The notes: generated by a model not told the origin, from the letters alone. DNA of 64,000 nucleotides from Spizellomyces sp. 'palustris' (GCA_006535965.1 QEAR01000077.1:33810-97809), one strand, 5' to 3'; shown: positions 12,109 through 24,944, counted from the first letter of the stretch. Made by a program: numbers and translations.

Positions 12109-13389
12109 TTACCATGGGGTCAGCTTAATGAACTGCCCCACTCGTAGCTCTCTGCCTTCCTCCAGTCTTAGCTTCTCCCATTTTATATTACTCAGAGGAA
12201 CCCCATAAGGAACATCATCCAATTCCACTCGCCTTGTTGCCCGGTACCGGCCTCCCAAGATTGGGCGCGGGGGAACATACACATCCGAGGTTTTCTTATT
12301 GTATTCGACTCCAGTAATAGTGAGATCGTAACCGACGCCAGCATTTGACGGCGTATCAAGGACAAGGATCTTCATATCACAATTGTTTTTGTCCCAGTCG
12401 ACGAGGACAAAAGAAGACGGTTCGACTGAATCCTCCGTGGTGAAGGTGTATTGTGAAGGTAACGGGAAATAAACAGTTTCATCTTGGGGGTCAAGTTCGA
12501 CTCCCTGAAGGGTCCGGGCAGCTCCCTGATAGCTTAGCGTGCCCTTCCATCCGTGGGCTTGTACAATTTTCGCCAAATCTATGCTTTCGACTGAAGACTT
12601 TTTGAATTTCCATACTGCAACCATATTCCAATCTGTTTCGATGGGAACATCATCCAATTTTACTTCTTCATAATATCTAAGATGCGTCCCTTTGATAGGA
12701 GTTGGTTCACCAGTAGCGGTTCCCCGTCGACGGATACGTGATTTTGCCTCGGATGTGAGAGCAAGATCCACATACATGCCCCCATCGGGTATAGTGGTAA
12801 ACACTTTAAAATCAATCTTGTCGCCTCCATTTTCGAATTCCAGTCCCAAGAGCAAACCATTCCACTCGGGTGGGAAGGGTACGTATAGCCTTTTGTCCAT
12901 GAAATTGCATACCGAGCCCGAAATGTTATTTTGAACCCAACGAGCGACGGTGTCATATGAGTAGACGCATGAGAAGCTAACCTCCAGGTACGATTCAGCA
13001 GGAGTGTTGTGCTTGCTTTTCACGTAGATGATTGGAAACTGATGCCTGATGGCCTTCCCAGCGACCACCCTAAAGAGTTCTCTTGTCATCGTCACTTCTA
13101 CAAACCCCACGCGTTCATCTCTGAAGGTGTCCTCGTCGTAGATCTCGAGCATCACCGTGTGCCCCCCGGTCACAACCATTTCCTCCAGGCTGAATATCAG
13201 TCTCTCGTTCCAAACCGGATCAGGGGTATTGGAGAGTGCGCGAGACTTCTGGGATTTACATGATTGCGTAGACTGGAAACTGACTTTGACATATGGGTCG
13301 ATGTGTTCGATGCGATCTGTCTTTGGTAAATTGGTCGCGCGGTGCAAAGTAAGAGCCAAAGTGACACGCCCCGGAACATGGGTCGTCAT
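12109..13389 (-). CDS. C2-domain protein with duplicated C-terminal module
   Basis: A single open frame of about 426 residues starts at the ATG at 13389, reading MTTHVPGRVTLALTLHRATNLPK. The N-terminal third is a C2 domain: HIDPYVKVSF, TPDPVWNERLIFSL, LEIYDEDTFRDERVGFVEV, with Asp residues at the calcium-loop positions. The rest is beta-rich and appears to contain two related units of about 130 residues. Each starts near a YxPxP motif (YVPFPPEWNG; YFPLPSQYTF) and ends near LDDVP followed by a Trp/Lys-rich strand (VKLDDVPIETDWN; VELDDVPYG). I do not recognise that module. A GT donor-like site overlaps the stop, so a further 3' exon cannot be excluded. Membrane or lipid binding is inferred from the C2 only. 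Confidence 0.72.
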   Translation of the reverse strand: MTTHVPGRVTLALTLHRATNLPKTDRIEHIDPYVKVSFQSTQSCKSQKSRALSNTPDPVWNERLIFSLEEMVVTGGHTVMLEIYDEDTFRDERVGFVEVTMTRELFRVVAGKAIRHQFPIIYVKSKHNTPAESYLEVSFSCVYSYDTVARWVQNNISGSVCNFMDKRLYVPFPPEWNGLLLGLEFENGGDKIDFKVFTTIPDGGMYVDLALTSEAKSRIRRRGTATGEPTPIKGTHLRYYEEVKLDDVPIETDWNMVAVWKFKKSSVESIDLAKIVQAHGWKGTLSYQGAARTLQGVELDPQDETVYFPLPSQYTFTTEDSVEPSSFVLVDWDKNNCDMKILVLDTPSNAGVGYDLTITGVEYNKKTSDVYVPPRPILGGRYRATRRVELDDVPYGVPLSNIKWEKLRLEEGRELRVGQFIKLTPW

Positions 13390-14211
13390 GATTAAAGGTA
13401 TGAGATCGAAGGAGATGGACGTGGGGTTTCTAGCGGTCGGCACAAGAGCGCGCAAAGCCCTCACGCGTTCCGATTTATTCACCTATTTCATGGAACGGAG
13501 CGATACTGGAAAGCTGAATTGAGACCCGAAAGAGTGATTTGGGCTATCATACATATTTAACGACAGAAATCCAATTTCTAATAAACTTGAAAAAGTCCAT
13601 CTTCAACCAGTTCATTTTCGAAGCATGCTTGAGCCCTCCCGCCACAATTTTGAAACTAGCGTAGCCTTTCCAATTTCCAATGAGTTATTTGGCGAAAATG
13701 CATGTGGAAGTCTGTGCCATGTTTAGCTTGAACAAAGGCGGTAACCGTTCTGTAGCTCATGTCAAGATAAGGGACTGGTAAGGATCATTTCCAATGTTTT
13801 CAAGCGATTTATTGCCGAGTATCGGTCACCGTCACTGACATCCAGGATCTCAACTATACAGAGTTCGGACAGGCATATGGTAATGAAAGCCTGGGTCCTT
13901 GTCGCGCCGAACGAGGCTTGCTCCAAGTGGATCGAAGCGCCCCCGCAGCATGTCCGGCACGTTAGGATCTTGTCGATGTTCACGCGGGAGGCGTTAGATA
14001 ACAATGGATTTCAAAGTCTAAATTTCATTATCCCTGCAACTTATTTTGGGGGAAGCTGCGCGCCAGATTTACAATTAAAACAGAGCAGGCCTGAGTCAAC
14101 AAACATCAAACTAGGCCTTGAAATAAGTCGCTGTATTTCTTTATATCCTCTGAAGTGCGCCTTGTTCCCGTATCTCTTTGTAGCGAACGAAGTCGTTCAA
14201 ACGCCGTAAGG
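13390..14211. other. intergenic region between divergent genes
   Basis: No convincing coding exon is visible on either strand. It should contain the promoters of the C2 gene and the response-regulator gene. Confidence 0.45.
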
Positions 14212-15883
14212 ATGGCGATGCCAATATTTGAGCAAATAGGCAGTGGACCACAGTCCTTCCGAATCGGAATAGTTGATGATAATCGTACGTTTTCCGCAAG
14301 GCCTCTTTTAACCCTGAGAGCTAACACTGTATTTTGCTATTCCCCTATGTTTGTCATTTGAAGCAATCGTTCAAAGAATCTTGGTGGTAGGTGTCAACGA
14401 TGCGTTTCCGGGAACACGACCATGCTGACAGGTCTGGGCTTTCTGTCTGTTAGAAAATCTTAGAAAAGAATCTCGGCGTGACGGTTCCGAAGGAGGACTT
14501 GTTTTCAGATGGCTTATCAGTGTTAGATGCATTAGGAAAGCGTCGATATGATCTGATATTACTGGTGAGAAGCACTAAAGTACAGTTGATTGTGTTATAT
14601 CAGGAGTTTGTCAACACACTTTACATTGCGTAGGACATCGATCTGCCCATCCTTGATGGATACGAAACCGTCGTACGCATTAGAGGTGGTGGATCACTTT
14701 CCAGCCGTACACAAAAGCTTTCCATCGTTCATGGTACAGGCAAGGGCAAGACCACCTTCAAGGACGAAGGGAAATCGGAATTAATGTCTCCAGATGTGCC
14801 TCCAACCAATCCTATTATCGACGGGTCACCGCGCCTTCCCAACAGCGCACGACGTCCATCCGCTCCCCATCCAAGTCCTCTGATGAAGCGCACGAGAAGC
14901 GGCATTCGCGAAGAAGATGCCTTGACGAGCCTATCACAACAGGTCAAACAGAGAAACCCTAAAAGTCTTGTCTCGACTGCAGTTGATGCGGCAGCTTTGA
15001 AGCCCATAAGAAAGAATTTCCATCAGATTGCAACAGACGATGATTCGTTGCTTGCCACACGAACTAACCAGCACGCAAGGACTAATGCCGGATCAAAGGC
15101 GGCAGAAGCCATTCGCCGCGCAATCGCATCTGGAGTTGACGAAGACGTGGATTTGGAAATAAATGGGGATGAAGGAGAGCTTGATGATGCACCTGGTCCT
15201 ACCCTTGAGGAACAAATCCGTGATCTCAGTTCCCGCATCCGCACATCAAACAGGTCCATTCCTATTATTTGTATTACGGCCAATACCCTGTACGAGCAGC
15301 GCCTCAAATACATGCAAGTTGGTATGGATGAAGTCCTCACAAAGGTACGCTATCTCGGGATGACAATTTGGTTTGACGGTCAGGGCCTTAACCGCAAACC
15401 TCCTGTAAACAATAGCCATTTAATGCTAATACGATTACATCCGTCATAAGCCGCTTCATGGAACAAGTCCGTCCATCAACACCAAAAATTGTGCGAGCCC
15501 GACGGCCTTCGATCACAACCGCGCTCTTGGAGCTTATCGACCAGCATGACCCTGACAGCCCTAACCGTCTCCATGCTGCGGAAAAATACATTGATGCAGA
15601 ACATGTGGACAACAAGTTGAAAGCTAGAGAAGGGGGAGCTAAATGCCCTCAGATCATGTCAAACGCCCCACGGCAGGCACCTTCCGAATTGCCCCCATTG
15701 AAGGTATCACATGAGACTGGGCAATACGGTTCGCCAGAGTCTGTAAGACAAAGAAAAGGAAGCTTGGCGATGTACTTGGGTGAGGGAACTCCACAAATGC
15801 AGCCCCCACGTCGGGACAACACTAGGAAGAGGGCTATGAGTTTGGTGCAGACAAAGTATGACGGAAAGATGTATTCAGGGTGA
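14212..15883 (+). CDS. response regulator whose receiver domain carries a ~190-residue insertion
   Basis: Proposed exons are 14212-14284, 14364-14383 (20-base microexon), 14454-14564 and 14634-15344, plus a last part to 15883. Spliced, they give a receiver domain: IGIVDDN (acidic pair at residues 22-23), the helix IVQRILKILEKNLG, YDLILL-DIDLPILDGYE (phosphoacceptor Asp 69), then about 189 residues rich in Ser, Pro and Arg, then SIPIICITAN (Thr 283) and DEVLTK (Lys 305). All five receiver landmarks are present. The insertion sits where the alpha3-beta4 loop should be only a few residues. The last junction is unresolved: the acceptor at 15450 restores KPL but then stops near 15550, while the long tail frame (RARRPSITTALLEL to the stop at 15883) is one base off. 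The partner kinase is not in the window. Confidence 0.78.
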
Positions 15884-16145
15884 GCCTGATGACGGCATGT
15901 ATCGTAGATAGATTCTTTTGTTCATATTCAATTATATGGTCAACATGTTTCATTCCAGCATCGCAGAAACTTTGGTAATAGCAATTTTGCAGCTACTTGA
16001 GTAGGCCCACATGTTGTATTCTTTCCTTTCGCTGAATACTAGTGATATATATTACGATATTATTCTTGGCGCGCTGTTAGGGATACTTTATATACAAGCA
16101 TGATGGATTGATATGCCACTTCGTGAATACCTAAATTTTGTCGTA
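15884..16145. other. short convergent intergenic gap
   Basis: Lies between the 3' ends of two convergent genes. A/T-rich; nothing else is visible. Confidence 0.4.
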
Positions 16146-19100
16146 TCAAAATCTCGGAATCCTGCTCATATCGTCCAAATTCAGGAGGCTCATTCCATTG
16201 CTTGTGCCCAACTGCTCTCCAGAGCTAAAACTCTGACTCCGTGTCCGTGTCCTTACGCCCATTTCAGGTCTGCTGTTTTGCGACACCCCTTTCTCGTCGA
16301 ATGGAATGTCCAACGAGACAGGAGACCTTGCTCCTGAAGGCACAGGCGTTTGAGTACCACTACTAGGAACGCAAGCGCCATCCAGACTTAGCATACTGCA
16401 GTTGACACTCTTACGTCGACTTGTGGTGCTCCACCTCATTGCCCCAATGCTCTTGATCTTTTTCAAGGGAGTGCTTGCTCCGAGATTGTCAAAAAAGCTC
16501 CGGAATTGATACAGACTGTCAGGTACCGCTTCCTCTTTCGCGCCAACGTCTTGTAGGTCCCGTTCGTCGTCTGTCGTAGCGCCAATCACCGTAGAACCGC
16601 GCCTGCTCTGACCGCCGAGCGTGTCGGTGAGGCCGGAAACGCTTCTCCGCCCTGACAGCAAATCCCCAAAGCTTGGCATTCGCTTAGGCACCTCTGCTCC
16701 AGGTTTTTCCTGCCCCAAATCAAAGCCAGATGTTTCCCTACGGATGGTGGTTGGCCGCGGTATCTCGGTGGTTGCAAGCTCTTCCCGCTGCAGATTTGAC
16801 TTTGATCGAGCAAATGATTGCATTGAACTCCACAGAGAATTTCGTCGCCCGATTCTACCGCGTTTTCTATCTGGTGTCTCCGAATCAGATTGTACGTCCT
16901 TTTTCTGGGCGGGCTCGGGACCACTCTCAAGCTCTTCAAATGTCATCCTGTCATCTTTCACCCTCTCCCCATCTTCGTCTGCATCATCTTCCTTGGGCTT
17001 CGGCACCATTATGCTTTGCATGTTTCCTAGACTGCTACGGTGAATACTGCTATCGCCGTGGACAATATCTGGTCCAAAGTTGCCGTCTTTATCCATGAAT
17101 CCAAACTGCTCATGCAATGGTCTCGGACGATGGGTTCTTTGCAGGAGCAAAGTGAGACCACCCACCCACTGCCCGTGATCATACCAATTGGTTGGTACAA
17201 TTCTGACAGTTCTGTGAGGAGTCTGGATGACAAGCGCGTGTTCCGGTCCTGGAGGATAGTTCTTATATTGCCGATCAGGGTCATCCCACTTCAGAGAGAC
17301 TATGAAAGCTGTATGGACCAATTGAAAAATAATCAGGTATGGCGTTATAAAGTATGCTAAGATGCTTCACTCACTCACCAGTCTTTGTTTGCATATTTTT
17401 CTTGCCCTGACTCGGTGGTTTCGGTGCCCAATTTAGCGCTCGAGAGTAAGGATTGACCCAGAAGTACCGCAATTGAGGATTTCGATTATGTCTGTTGAAT
17501 TTCTGGAACTGTTGATGGATTGGTTTAAATTAGGGACAGCTTGCGCAAATTTAGACAGAGGGCATTAGTATAATACTCACCCAACTTCCAATCATCGTGT
17601 ATGTTAAACATTCAATGTCATTCTTCTTTTTTTCATCTCTGCTTGCAGTTGTCTCCGCTTCCTCCGTGCTGTGTCCCACGCTTGTCAGACTCGAGGCACT
17701 CTTCGCATTTTTTAATAGGGCACTAAATATATTGCTCTCATTAGTCTTCATGCTCTTGCGGCGTCTCATAGCCGAGTTGCGTCTTCGCGTGGTTGAAATT
17801 CCCGCCCCCTTGCTGTTACGCAAGCTTGGTCGTTGCCCTGTCGTACTAGAAGTAACTGAGGCGTTAAGCTCAGATTCATCAGAATGGCTGCATTCCACCT
17901 CGCTATTGTCTTCATTACTCGCTCGTTCTGACTCGTTCCTCTGCGATAACGGCGGAGCTGGTAGGTCTGGCATTGGAATGCTTAACGTTGACGCGTTCAG
18001 TGGGTTCTCCTCAGGGCGCTCCTCTGATGATCGCTGCTCAGGGGTCGGAGACGGGGGTATCGTTGTAGGTCTCAGCGGGGGAGCGGGGACCGGAGTTGCT
18101 TGCACGACTTTCTGTGGACGCGGCGATGGCATAGGCCATGGTGCTGGAGAGAAGCGGCCAGTGTACGGCAGTGGCGCCCAAGTTTTCAGTGGCTTCGGGT
18201 TGCTGCTGGATATTGGAGACGAGGTCTTTGCCAAGCTGTCATACTTCGGGAAGGAAGGAACAGAGGTTGTGCGCTCTAATTTGGAGGGCAAAGGCTCCTC
18301 TGCGACGACCTGTGTGTCCTTCTTGTCATTGCACATCGGAAGGGAAGGGCAGGAATTGGCACGTAATACCACATGCACCGTCTCAGAGTTACTGTGATCA
18401 TCTGTTTTCCCATTGACGTTCGCCGGTGTCGCATCTTCGACACACTGGTTGGCGAGCGATGATGTGGATGTTGATTGCCCGATCGGATTTGCCTGTATAC
18501 GTCGGCTATTTACAGGATGAGGTTCGAGGGATCCATTTGGGCTACTGACAAACGGATTCTCAGGCTCAACCTCTTTGCGCATCTTGGTCGCATCAACACT
18601 GACGGACGCGCTGAAATTCGTTGTTCCCAACCGCAGTTCCTTATCGGCAAAAAATGTTTCCGGCTCAACAGCTTGGGCTGCACTAATATGGGCCTGGTCA
18701 CGATGGTTCACAAGCCCTTTTGGGACTGCAGGTGGTGCAACATCAAGTATCTTTTGGGAAGTCATTTTTGTTATCGACTCTTCGATGCCATCATCTTGAA
18801 CGACCCCTTCGACTACTGGTATCATCTTCCCATGCCGCAGTATGAACCCATTTCGTTTCTCATCGGTCCGCCTTTCCCCGCCTGCTGGCATCAGCACGAG
18901 GTCGATTGAAGACGGTGATTGTGGTGCATGCAAATCAGTAGGGCCCATTGCGCGGTCGGCTGCGGGTAACAAGTCTATATCCGTATTGCGAGTGCCTCCG
19001 CTTTGCAATGCCACCGCTCTGAAGTCATCCAGTAGATTCCGCGCAACGGGTCGTGGTTGTGGAGTCACGTCATCCGCGGTGACTGAGCCTGTTTCTGATC

Positions 19101-20923
19101 TGTCCACTTCCAAGGGCAGCTGCCTCAACTCTTCTGCTTGCCGGGACTCTCGCTCGACAATCTTTACAGCGGTTCTCAATTGTTTTCTTACGTGCTCAGC
19201 CATTCCTCCTTCGGGAGTGGATGTACCTTTACCTTGAAATGCTTCAATAGTTTCCTGCGCCTGCGCAAGGAGCTTCATCAACTCTATCCGCTCAGCCCCA
19301 GATCTTTCGGCAGAGTCTTCCAACTCACGGATCTGATCATGGGCAAGCGACAGAGATGCAGATAACGACTCAACAAAGAGGGTGTGCTTCGACGGAGAGC
19401 GCTCGGGGCTGGATGGCATAGATGATGGAACGGGAGAGGACGGTGTGTCATCAAATTCCACTGCCGGAAAAAATCGAGGAGACCGGGGTGACATCTCTGG
19501 GCGTGGGAAGGTAGTCTCCTCTGCCTCTCGCGTAAGCTTCTCGCATGTCTGTGATAAATCTGATTTCTCTCTTTCTAGGAGCGAGATAGTGCGTCGAGCA
19601 CGCGTTAACTCTCCCTCCAATCGTGCTTTAGATTGTTCAAATGCCTCAACACTTTTCTGCTCATTGCTCTTGAGAAGTTCAATCAGGTCAAGGCTTTCCC
19701 GATAGGCAGATTCCGTATGTTCCATGTTGTATTTCAGCCGCAAATAATCTGCTTCCGCCTTCGCGATGTGATCTTTAAGCTGCTGATTATGAAGCTCAAG
19801 ATCCCAGACTTTGTCATCTAGCTTTGCTGAAGAGGTACATAAATTCGCAAGTGCTCATAGAAACACGTAAACCCCAGAAGGACTCACATCCAGTAGAACA
19901 TGTCTTATCATACTGCTTCCGAAGACCTTCCAGCTCAGATTCAAGACATACGACCTTGTTCTGCAAATCTCTCCGTTCCTCGTTTGAGAGGCTCAACTGC
20001 TGCTGCAAACTCCGGACATGATGGAGTAACTGATTATCAATATCGGAGGCTAATGTAGGATCAACAAACGTGGGCCCCTTCATAGCATTCTTTCGCGGTG
20101 ACTGTGGCTTCACCGGTTTGTTATTCGTCAAGCGACGTGGAGTGCGAGGGGTTAACTATACCACAAGATTCAATTTCTAATCAATTTGCACACAAAAGTC
20201 AGAAATGGGTGACGCACCTTCTGCCTTATGCTGGCGCGCTTCCCCAATTCAGGTGATGCATCTGGACTGTTGGACCGAGACAATTTTCCAACAAACTCTT
20301 CCATTGACGACGTGATCGAATCAAAGTCATTCTCCAGCGTACGCAGCTGCTCAGAAGAGCTCGCGCGTGGTGTTGACTCTGAATCCCGATTCGTTCCTTC
20401 GACTTCCTTCAGACGCTCGCGAAGCTAGGATGGGTAACAACACGCGTATCAGCACATTGTTTGATCAAATTGGACAATTCTTCAAAGTTATCAATATTAT
20501 CATCGTAGTCCAGGCATGGCTCTGCCATTTAACCCCCATAGACCTGCACTGTGCCATGAGACACCACATCAAACTCACCCGTTCATAGTCTTCTAGAAGA
20601 TTTTGTCCAACAGTGGCAGCCGCATACAAATTCTGCTCACAGTCTGCCAGCCGTTTTCGGAGGTCATGGTTTTCAGCTTGAAGGGCGGCGATTTCCCCGT
20701 CAGGCACCTGTCTCCACTTCCGCACTATTGACGGATCGCTGTCTCTTGTTACAGGGGACTCAGCGGCGGCGTTGACAAGATGGTATGCTGGACTATCGGT
20801 AATCATATCTGAAAGTGGAGCACGCCGTGTGAACAAAATTCACCAATCATGCTGGGCTGATCGTCAAACTGGTAAATGTTGGAGTTCGAACGCACCTGGA
20901 AAACTGCTTGTGTTGATCTCCAT
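16146..20923 (-). CDS. Num1/Mcp5-like cortical anchor: coiled coil plus C-terminal PH domain
   Basis: The start is set by a short first exon, 20923-20896 (MEINTSSFP), spliced over intron 20895-20809. Exons then run at about 20808-20580, 20428-20220, 20131-19870, 19830-17580 and the PH-domain exons 17530-16146. The N-terminal half is coiled coil (EIAALQAENHDLRKRL, NEERRDLQNKVVCLESEL, KDHIAKAEADYLRLKYN). A long Ser/Pro-rich disordered middle follows. Then comes the Mcp5/Num1-type PH domain: MIGSWFQKF, LRYFWVNPYSRALNWAP, VRIVPTNWYDHGQWVGGL. The tail after the PH domain is Ser/Arg-rich. Family members bind PI(4,5)P2 at the cortex and anchor dynein or mitochondria (established for yeast homologues); the same role here is inferred. 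Confidence 0.78.
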
Positions 20924-21436
20924 CTACAGTTGGTGATATGCAGTGGTACCAACGAATATTTGATTTACCAACCTGTTGGTCGCAGCAAGCATCAACCAAC
21001 ACCTCCTGCTCATTTACAGTCAAGATGGCGGTGATCTGCGCGACTCTTGATTTACTGCAGTTTTAAACCCCGACGCTGGCAGCGTTACCAAATATTCTTG
21101 CGCTACACAGATTTGTGTCTTAGGATATTCGCATGTCTCTAGGGATCCTTATGTTTTGACACTCGTCGACCAAGCCATCAAAAGCCGACATATGCTTGCT
21201 GTGTCATCTAAGCCAAGTCCAGCGCGAATCGAGCCAAATGACTCATCATATCAATTATCAACAAAATACATGTTCGACTTCGTCTGAACGATAATAACAT
21301 GCATCCAGTCTGAAATCAACCACTGAGATACATCATCAACAATAAACTCTTTGTAGTTTGTCTTGTTTTCAGAAACCTTCCTGTGGCAGTGTAGGAAAGA
21401 AGAAGGATGCAAAAGATAAATGGGAAGAAAAATCTA
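20924..21436. other. intergenic gap upstream of the cortical-anchor gene
   Basis: No ORF or RNA is recognised before the tRNA. It likely holds the promoter of the Num1-like gene. Confidence 0.4.
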
Positions 21437-21508
21437 TGCAACCACCGGGATTCGAACCCGGGCCACCTGCTTGGAAGGCAGGTATGTTAACCACTGCACT
21501 ATGGTTGC
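21437..21508 (-). tRNA. tRNA-Gly (TCC)
   Basis: Reading the minus strand gives a full cloverleaf: acceptor GCAACCA/TGGTTGC, D-arm AGTGCAGTGGTTAACA, anticodon stem CCTGC/GCAGG with loop CTTCCAA (anticodon TCC), and T-arm CCGGGTTCGAATCCCGG. It is 72 bases, with no intron, and ends in discriminator A. Confidence 0.96.
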
Positions 21509-21744
21509 TCGATAATAAAAAGTAATCTGTCATGATAACAGTGAATTGAGGTGTCGGAAATCATTCCAGAAGGCGGACGAAGAAAACAGAGGCGAAGACC
21601 GTATCAGGTAATGGCTATCTCACAATTTGTCAAATTTCAGACCAAAACCAAACCTGTATCAACGCATACATCAAAACCGCAAAAAATCCCCCAAATATTT
21701 GCTACAACTCCTGTCATTCATATCATATTCCCGTATTGAAGTGG

Positions 21745-24700
21745 TTATCGCCTTTCCAACAGTCCCACCAACTCCCACAGCTCCTCCTCGGTACACTCCA
21801 ACTCCTTCATGGCGTCTCGCTGTTTTTCCCTTGACCGTCCTCGTTCCGAAACCGGAGACGGCGACCTCTGGACGCTCTTACCAGGTGGATTTAAAAAGCT
21901 GCCAGATGCAATTGGGGGCGCATCGACTGCCAGATCCACGCCAAGGCGCTCACGCGCTGTTTCCCCTATACGGTCGCGGAAAACCTGAAATAGGACCTCA
22001 GCCCGTTCGAGCGTGCTTTCAAGTGGTATGTGGTTGGATAAGTCGTTTATAAACTGTATCAAATGAGTCAGAGATAAATCATTTCCTTATAAAAAAAAAT
22101 CTGTCTTGCCTTCAACGTCTCATCGAAAGCCGCCTTTCCCATTAAGTCCTTTCGATGACGATTCAAAATAGCAAGAGCAACGAAAAGATGGAAATGCTTC
22201 GTCAAAGGGCATGCCCACAATGTTTCCCAAAGCCGCATACAATCTCCAAAGTCAAACTCGCGCTTAAAAAGGATCAGAAGCCATCGGAAACAGCAAAACA
22301 GGTTGATGCTATCCGTGCTCTCTGCCAGAACATCACAGTATATAAATGCACTGCCGATTGCAAAATAACCCCCTCCACAGCCAACTCACCCATGTGCGCG
22401 TACAAATAGGGATCGACAAACTTAATGAGAAGCTCCAACCGCCGCAGCTGTGAGCGCATTCCACTCTGATCTCGGAAAAAGTTTGACTGCTATCAATCCC
22501 CATTGAAAGTATACCATATTAGGAAAACGGTGGCACAACAAAATACCGTGGTTTCACCAACTTTGATACGCACCATAATGTTCATGAACTCTACAAAGGA
22601 CCAAAATGAGTCGGTCTCATCCTGCATTACTACCAATATCGGTGCTAGTAGGTCGTTCATTCCTTGAACATAACCTAAATTTTAGGGCAGCCTAATCAGC
22701 ACACTATGCACCTGTTTGTGGAGAGTGAGGTTCCTAGCATACCTAGCTCAAAATTATAGACAGTATATGTTACGAGAACATTTCGCAACATTTCAAGATT
22801 AGGATTTGCCCCGATAACCTCTTGCATGTCCGATGGTGACACCGGGGTTGCCCCATTTGTTTCAGTTTTTGGGCCAGCAAAGAACGGAACAGTACGATCT
22901 GTGCGAACAACATCTTTTTCTAAACAAACGTGTGAAGTGAATACCATGAATCGCATCATCCGCTCTCCAGTTCCTAGTCCTCACCAACGCGATATTTCCG
23001 CTCTCGAATCTTTGTGACCACGTCAGCATCTTCCTTTTCATCCCCCGCCTGTGTCTCCCGCTCCTCAAGCTTTTGCCCAGCTGCAAGAGCAGCTGCGTCC
23101 GCGTTCGCCGCATCCGTCAAGATGGTCATCCATTGAGCTTTCATATCTGCATATTGGGCTCTAAAACAGATTATAGCGTCTAAGTCTGTACAGGTAAGCA
23201 ATATACCATCTATCTTCCTCTTCACCTTTTCTCCTTGACTAGTTCCGCACGTTCCGCCTCGGTAGAGTTGTATGGGTACACTTTCAGTAGGTATTTCCAC
23301 ACATCGACGCGTATATCGGCTTCCACTCCCTGCAGTTACAGCTGTTTAGATAGCCGGTATTCATCGAAAGGAATGCTTCAACAGTAACTTTACCCCGACA
23401 AAAATGACCGCCTTGACGTCTTGCTCAGAAACCGTTAACCGTCCTTCGGTATCATACCAGGATACCCATTCCTCTGCAGAAAGGGGCCGCCCTGTTCGAT
23501 GATGCTGTCGTCCTGCCTGCACACCAAGAAACGGACAGCATTACAATCCAATGTAGACCTTCTGTGATATCTAAAGTCGAAACACACCGCCAGATTCTCA
23601 AAATCCCGCGTTATATCCTTGGTGGGGTCCAGCAATTGCGGTGGGTGTTGGCCCAGTCTGCTCTGTAGTTCTGCTGCAAAGCGCGCAAGATAGTGGCCAG
23701 CCGGTTCATATTCCTCCAGTAGCGCCTCAGCTTCTGCAGAGGACAGGAAGTAGGAACGGATGTTTTGGGGAATGAAAGGGAGGATTGGTCTAGCTAGGGG
23801 GTGCTCCAGTACCTGGACTGCCGCTGGTGTGAGTAGTCGATATGAGATCTGAGCAATTGTTATGGTATTACCTGTTGTATTCTTGGCGTAGTTTGTCACT
23901 TTCGAAAATCGCTCTAGCATATTCCATCCAGCCCCCTCAATTTTCTATATGAACGAATGTCAGCTCTACGAACATCCTGAAACAGCCATTCAACTAGTAT
24001 AGTACGTACGTCTGCCATAGGCTGGCCCACTATGTTCGTGACAACGTTAAATCCGTACGTTCCAATGCGATGTATCGTCGAACCTTGCGGAATACTTGGC
24101 CATCCTTCGGGCCATCTATGTGGGGACTCTGGTCGCGTTAATCCATTAGAATCATGAGTCATATCATATTTTGGTCTGAGATCATAAAGGTATGGAGTGG
24201 AGCTAGAAGGGCGCTCCTCGCCGTCCTGGTTTCTCCTAGAAGACGCGGCTAGTTGCATCAGCATGGGAGCTCTTCAAAACATTTATTATGGCGCCATAGA
24301 ATGTACCTTACTAGATCCTTCCCTATCGCCGAGAACCAACCGCGCAATTCCGTCTCAACTTCGACGATGGAAGGAGCTCGTCCGGTTTCGTCCTTTTCGA
24401 ACCATAAATCTGGCAATTGGGCACCCTCAAACGTCAGCGTTACAATAAGCCTCACTAGGCAGATTTCTGCACCATCCGCAAGGGTGAGCTCGTTTGCGAT
24501 TCCGATAGTTTGAATGTCGTCCAGGGGAGCCGAGATGGCTTCAGTTATCGCCGAGAGCGTCTGGGTCGGAGTTGTGACGAGGGTGGTAGATTCAGGTCGT
24601 GAAAAAAGCGCTCGCGCTGTCAACCCTTCCCTATCAGCAATCCATAGAGCTCTGCCCAGCAATAACTCCAAGGCACTACTCACCCTTCCTTGTTTTTCCA

Positions 24701-24944
24701 GCGACCTCCAAATACATGTGAACTTCTTCTGCTGGTATGGTTCTCCGAGGTACCCAAGCAAAAATGAACGAAAGTGGTTCCTATAAATGCAGTAAGTCAG
24801 CTGTTCAATTCGGCCCAGTGCGGATGAATAACCTTATACCTCCTGCTTTGCCAAGCACAAAAATCCCATTGTAGGATTCATTTCGTCTGTTCGCATGGAA
24901 ACGCACGAACTGACAAAAAGTAGGCCAAGCTTGTCGGAAGACAT
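21745..24944 (-). CDS. Gyp7/TBC1D15-type Rab GTPase-activating protein
   Basis: The ATG at 24944 gives MSSDKLGLLFVSSC. The N-terminal half (to about 23435) resembles the Gyp7/TBC1D15 lipid- or Rab-binding region (EPYQQKKFTCIWRSLE, LWFEKDE). The TBC domain follows in several exons with both catalytic fingers: an Arg finger in the KDVVRTDRTVPFF motif (near 22920) and a Gln finger in YVQGMNDLLAPILVVM (near 22690-22620). SFWSFVEFMNIM and LIKFVDPYLYAHM follow. Catalytic residues are intact, so GAP activity is expected. Gyp7 acts on Ypt7/Rab7 in vacuole and late-endosome traffic in yeast; the specificity here is inferred. The last exon ends in a coiled, acidic tail. The final intron boundaries near 22062-22150 and 22459 were not fixed base by base. 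Confidence 0.82.

Noticed and set aside
17597-18397. 266-residue plus-strand ORF
   Set aside because: Antisense shadow of the Ser/Pro-rich middle of the Num1-like gene; composition is low complexity and no domain is present.
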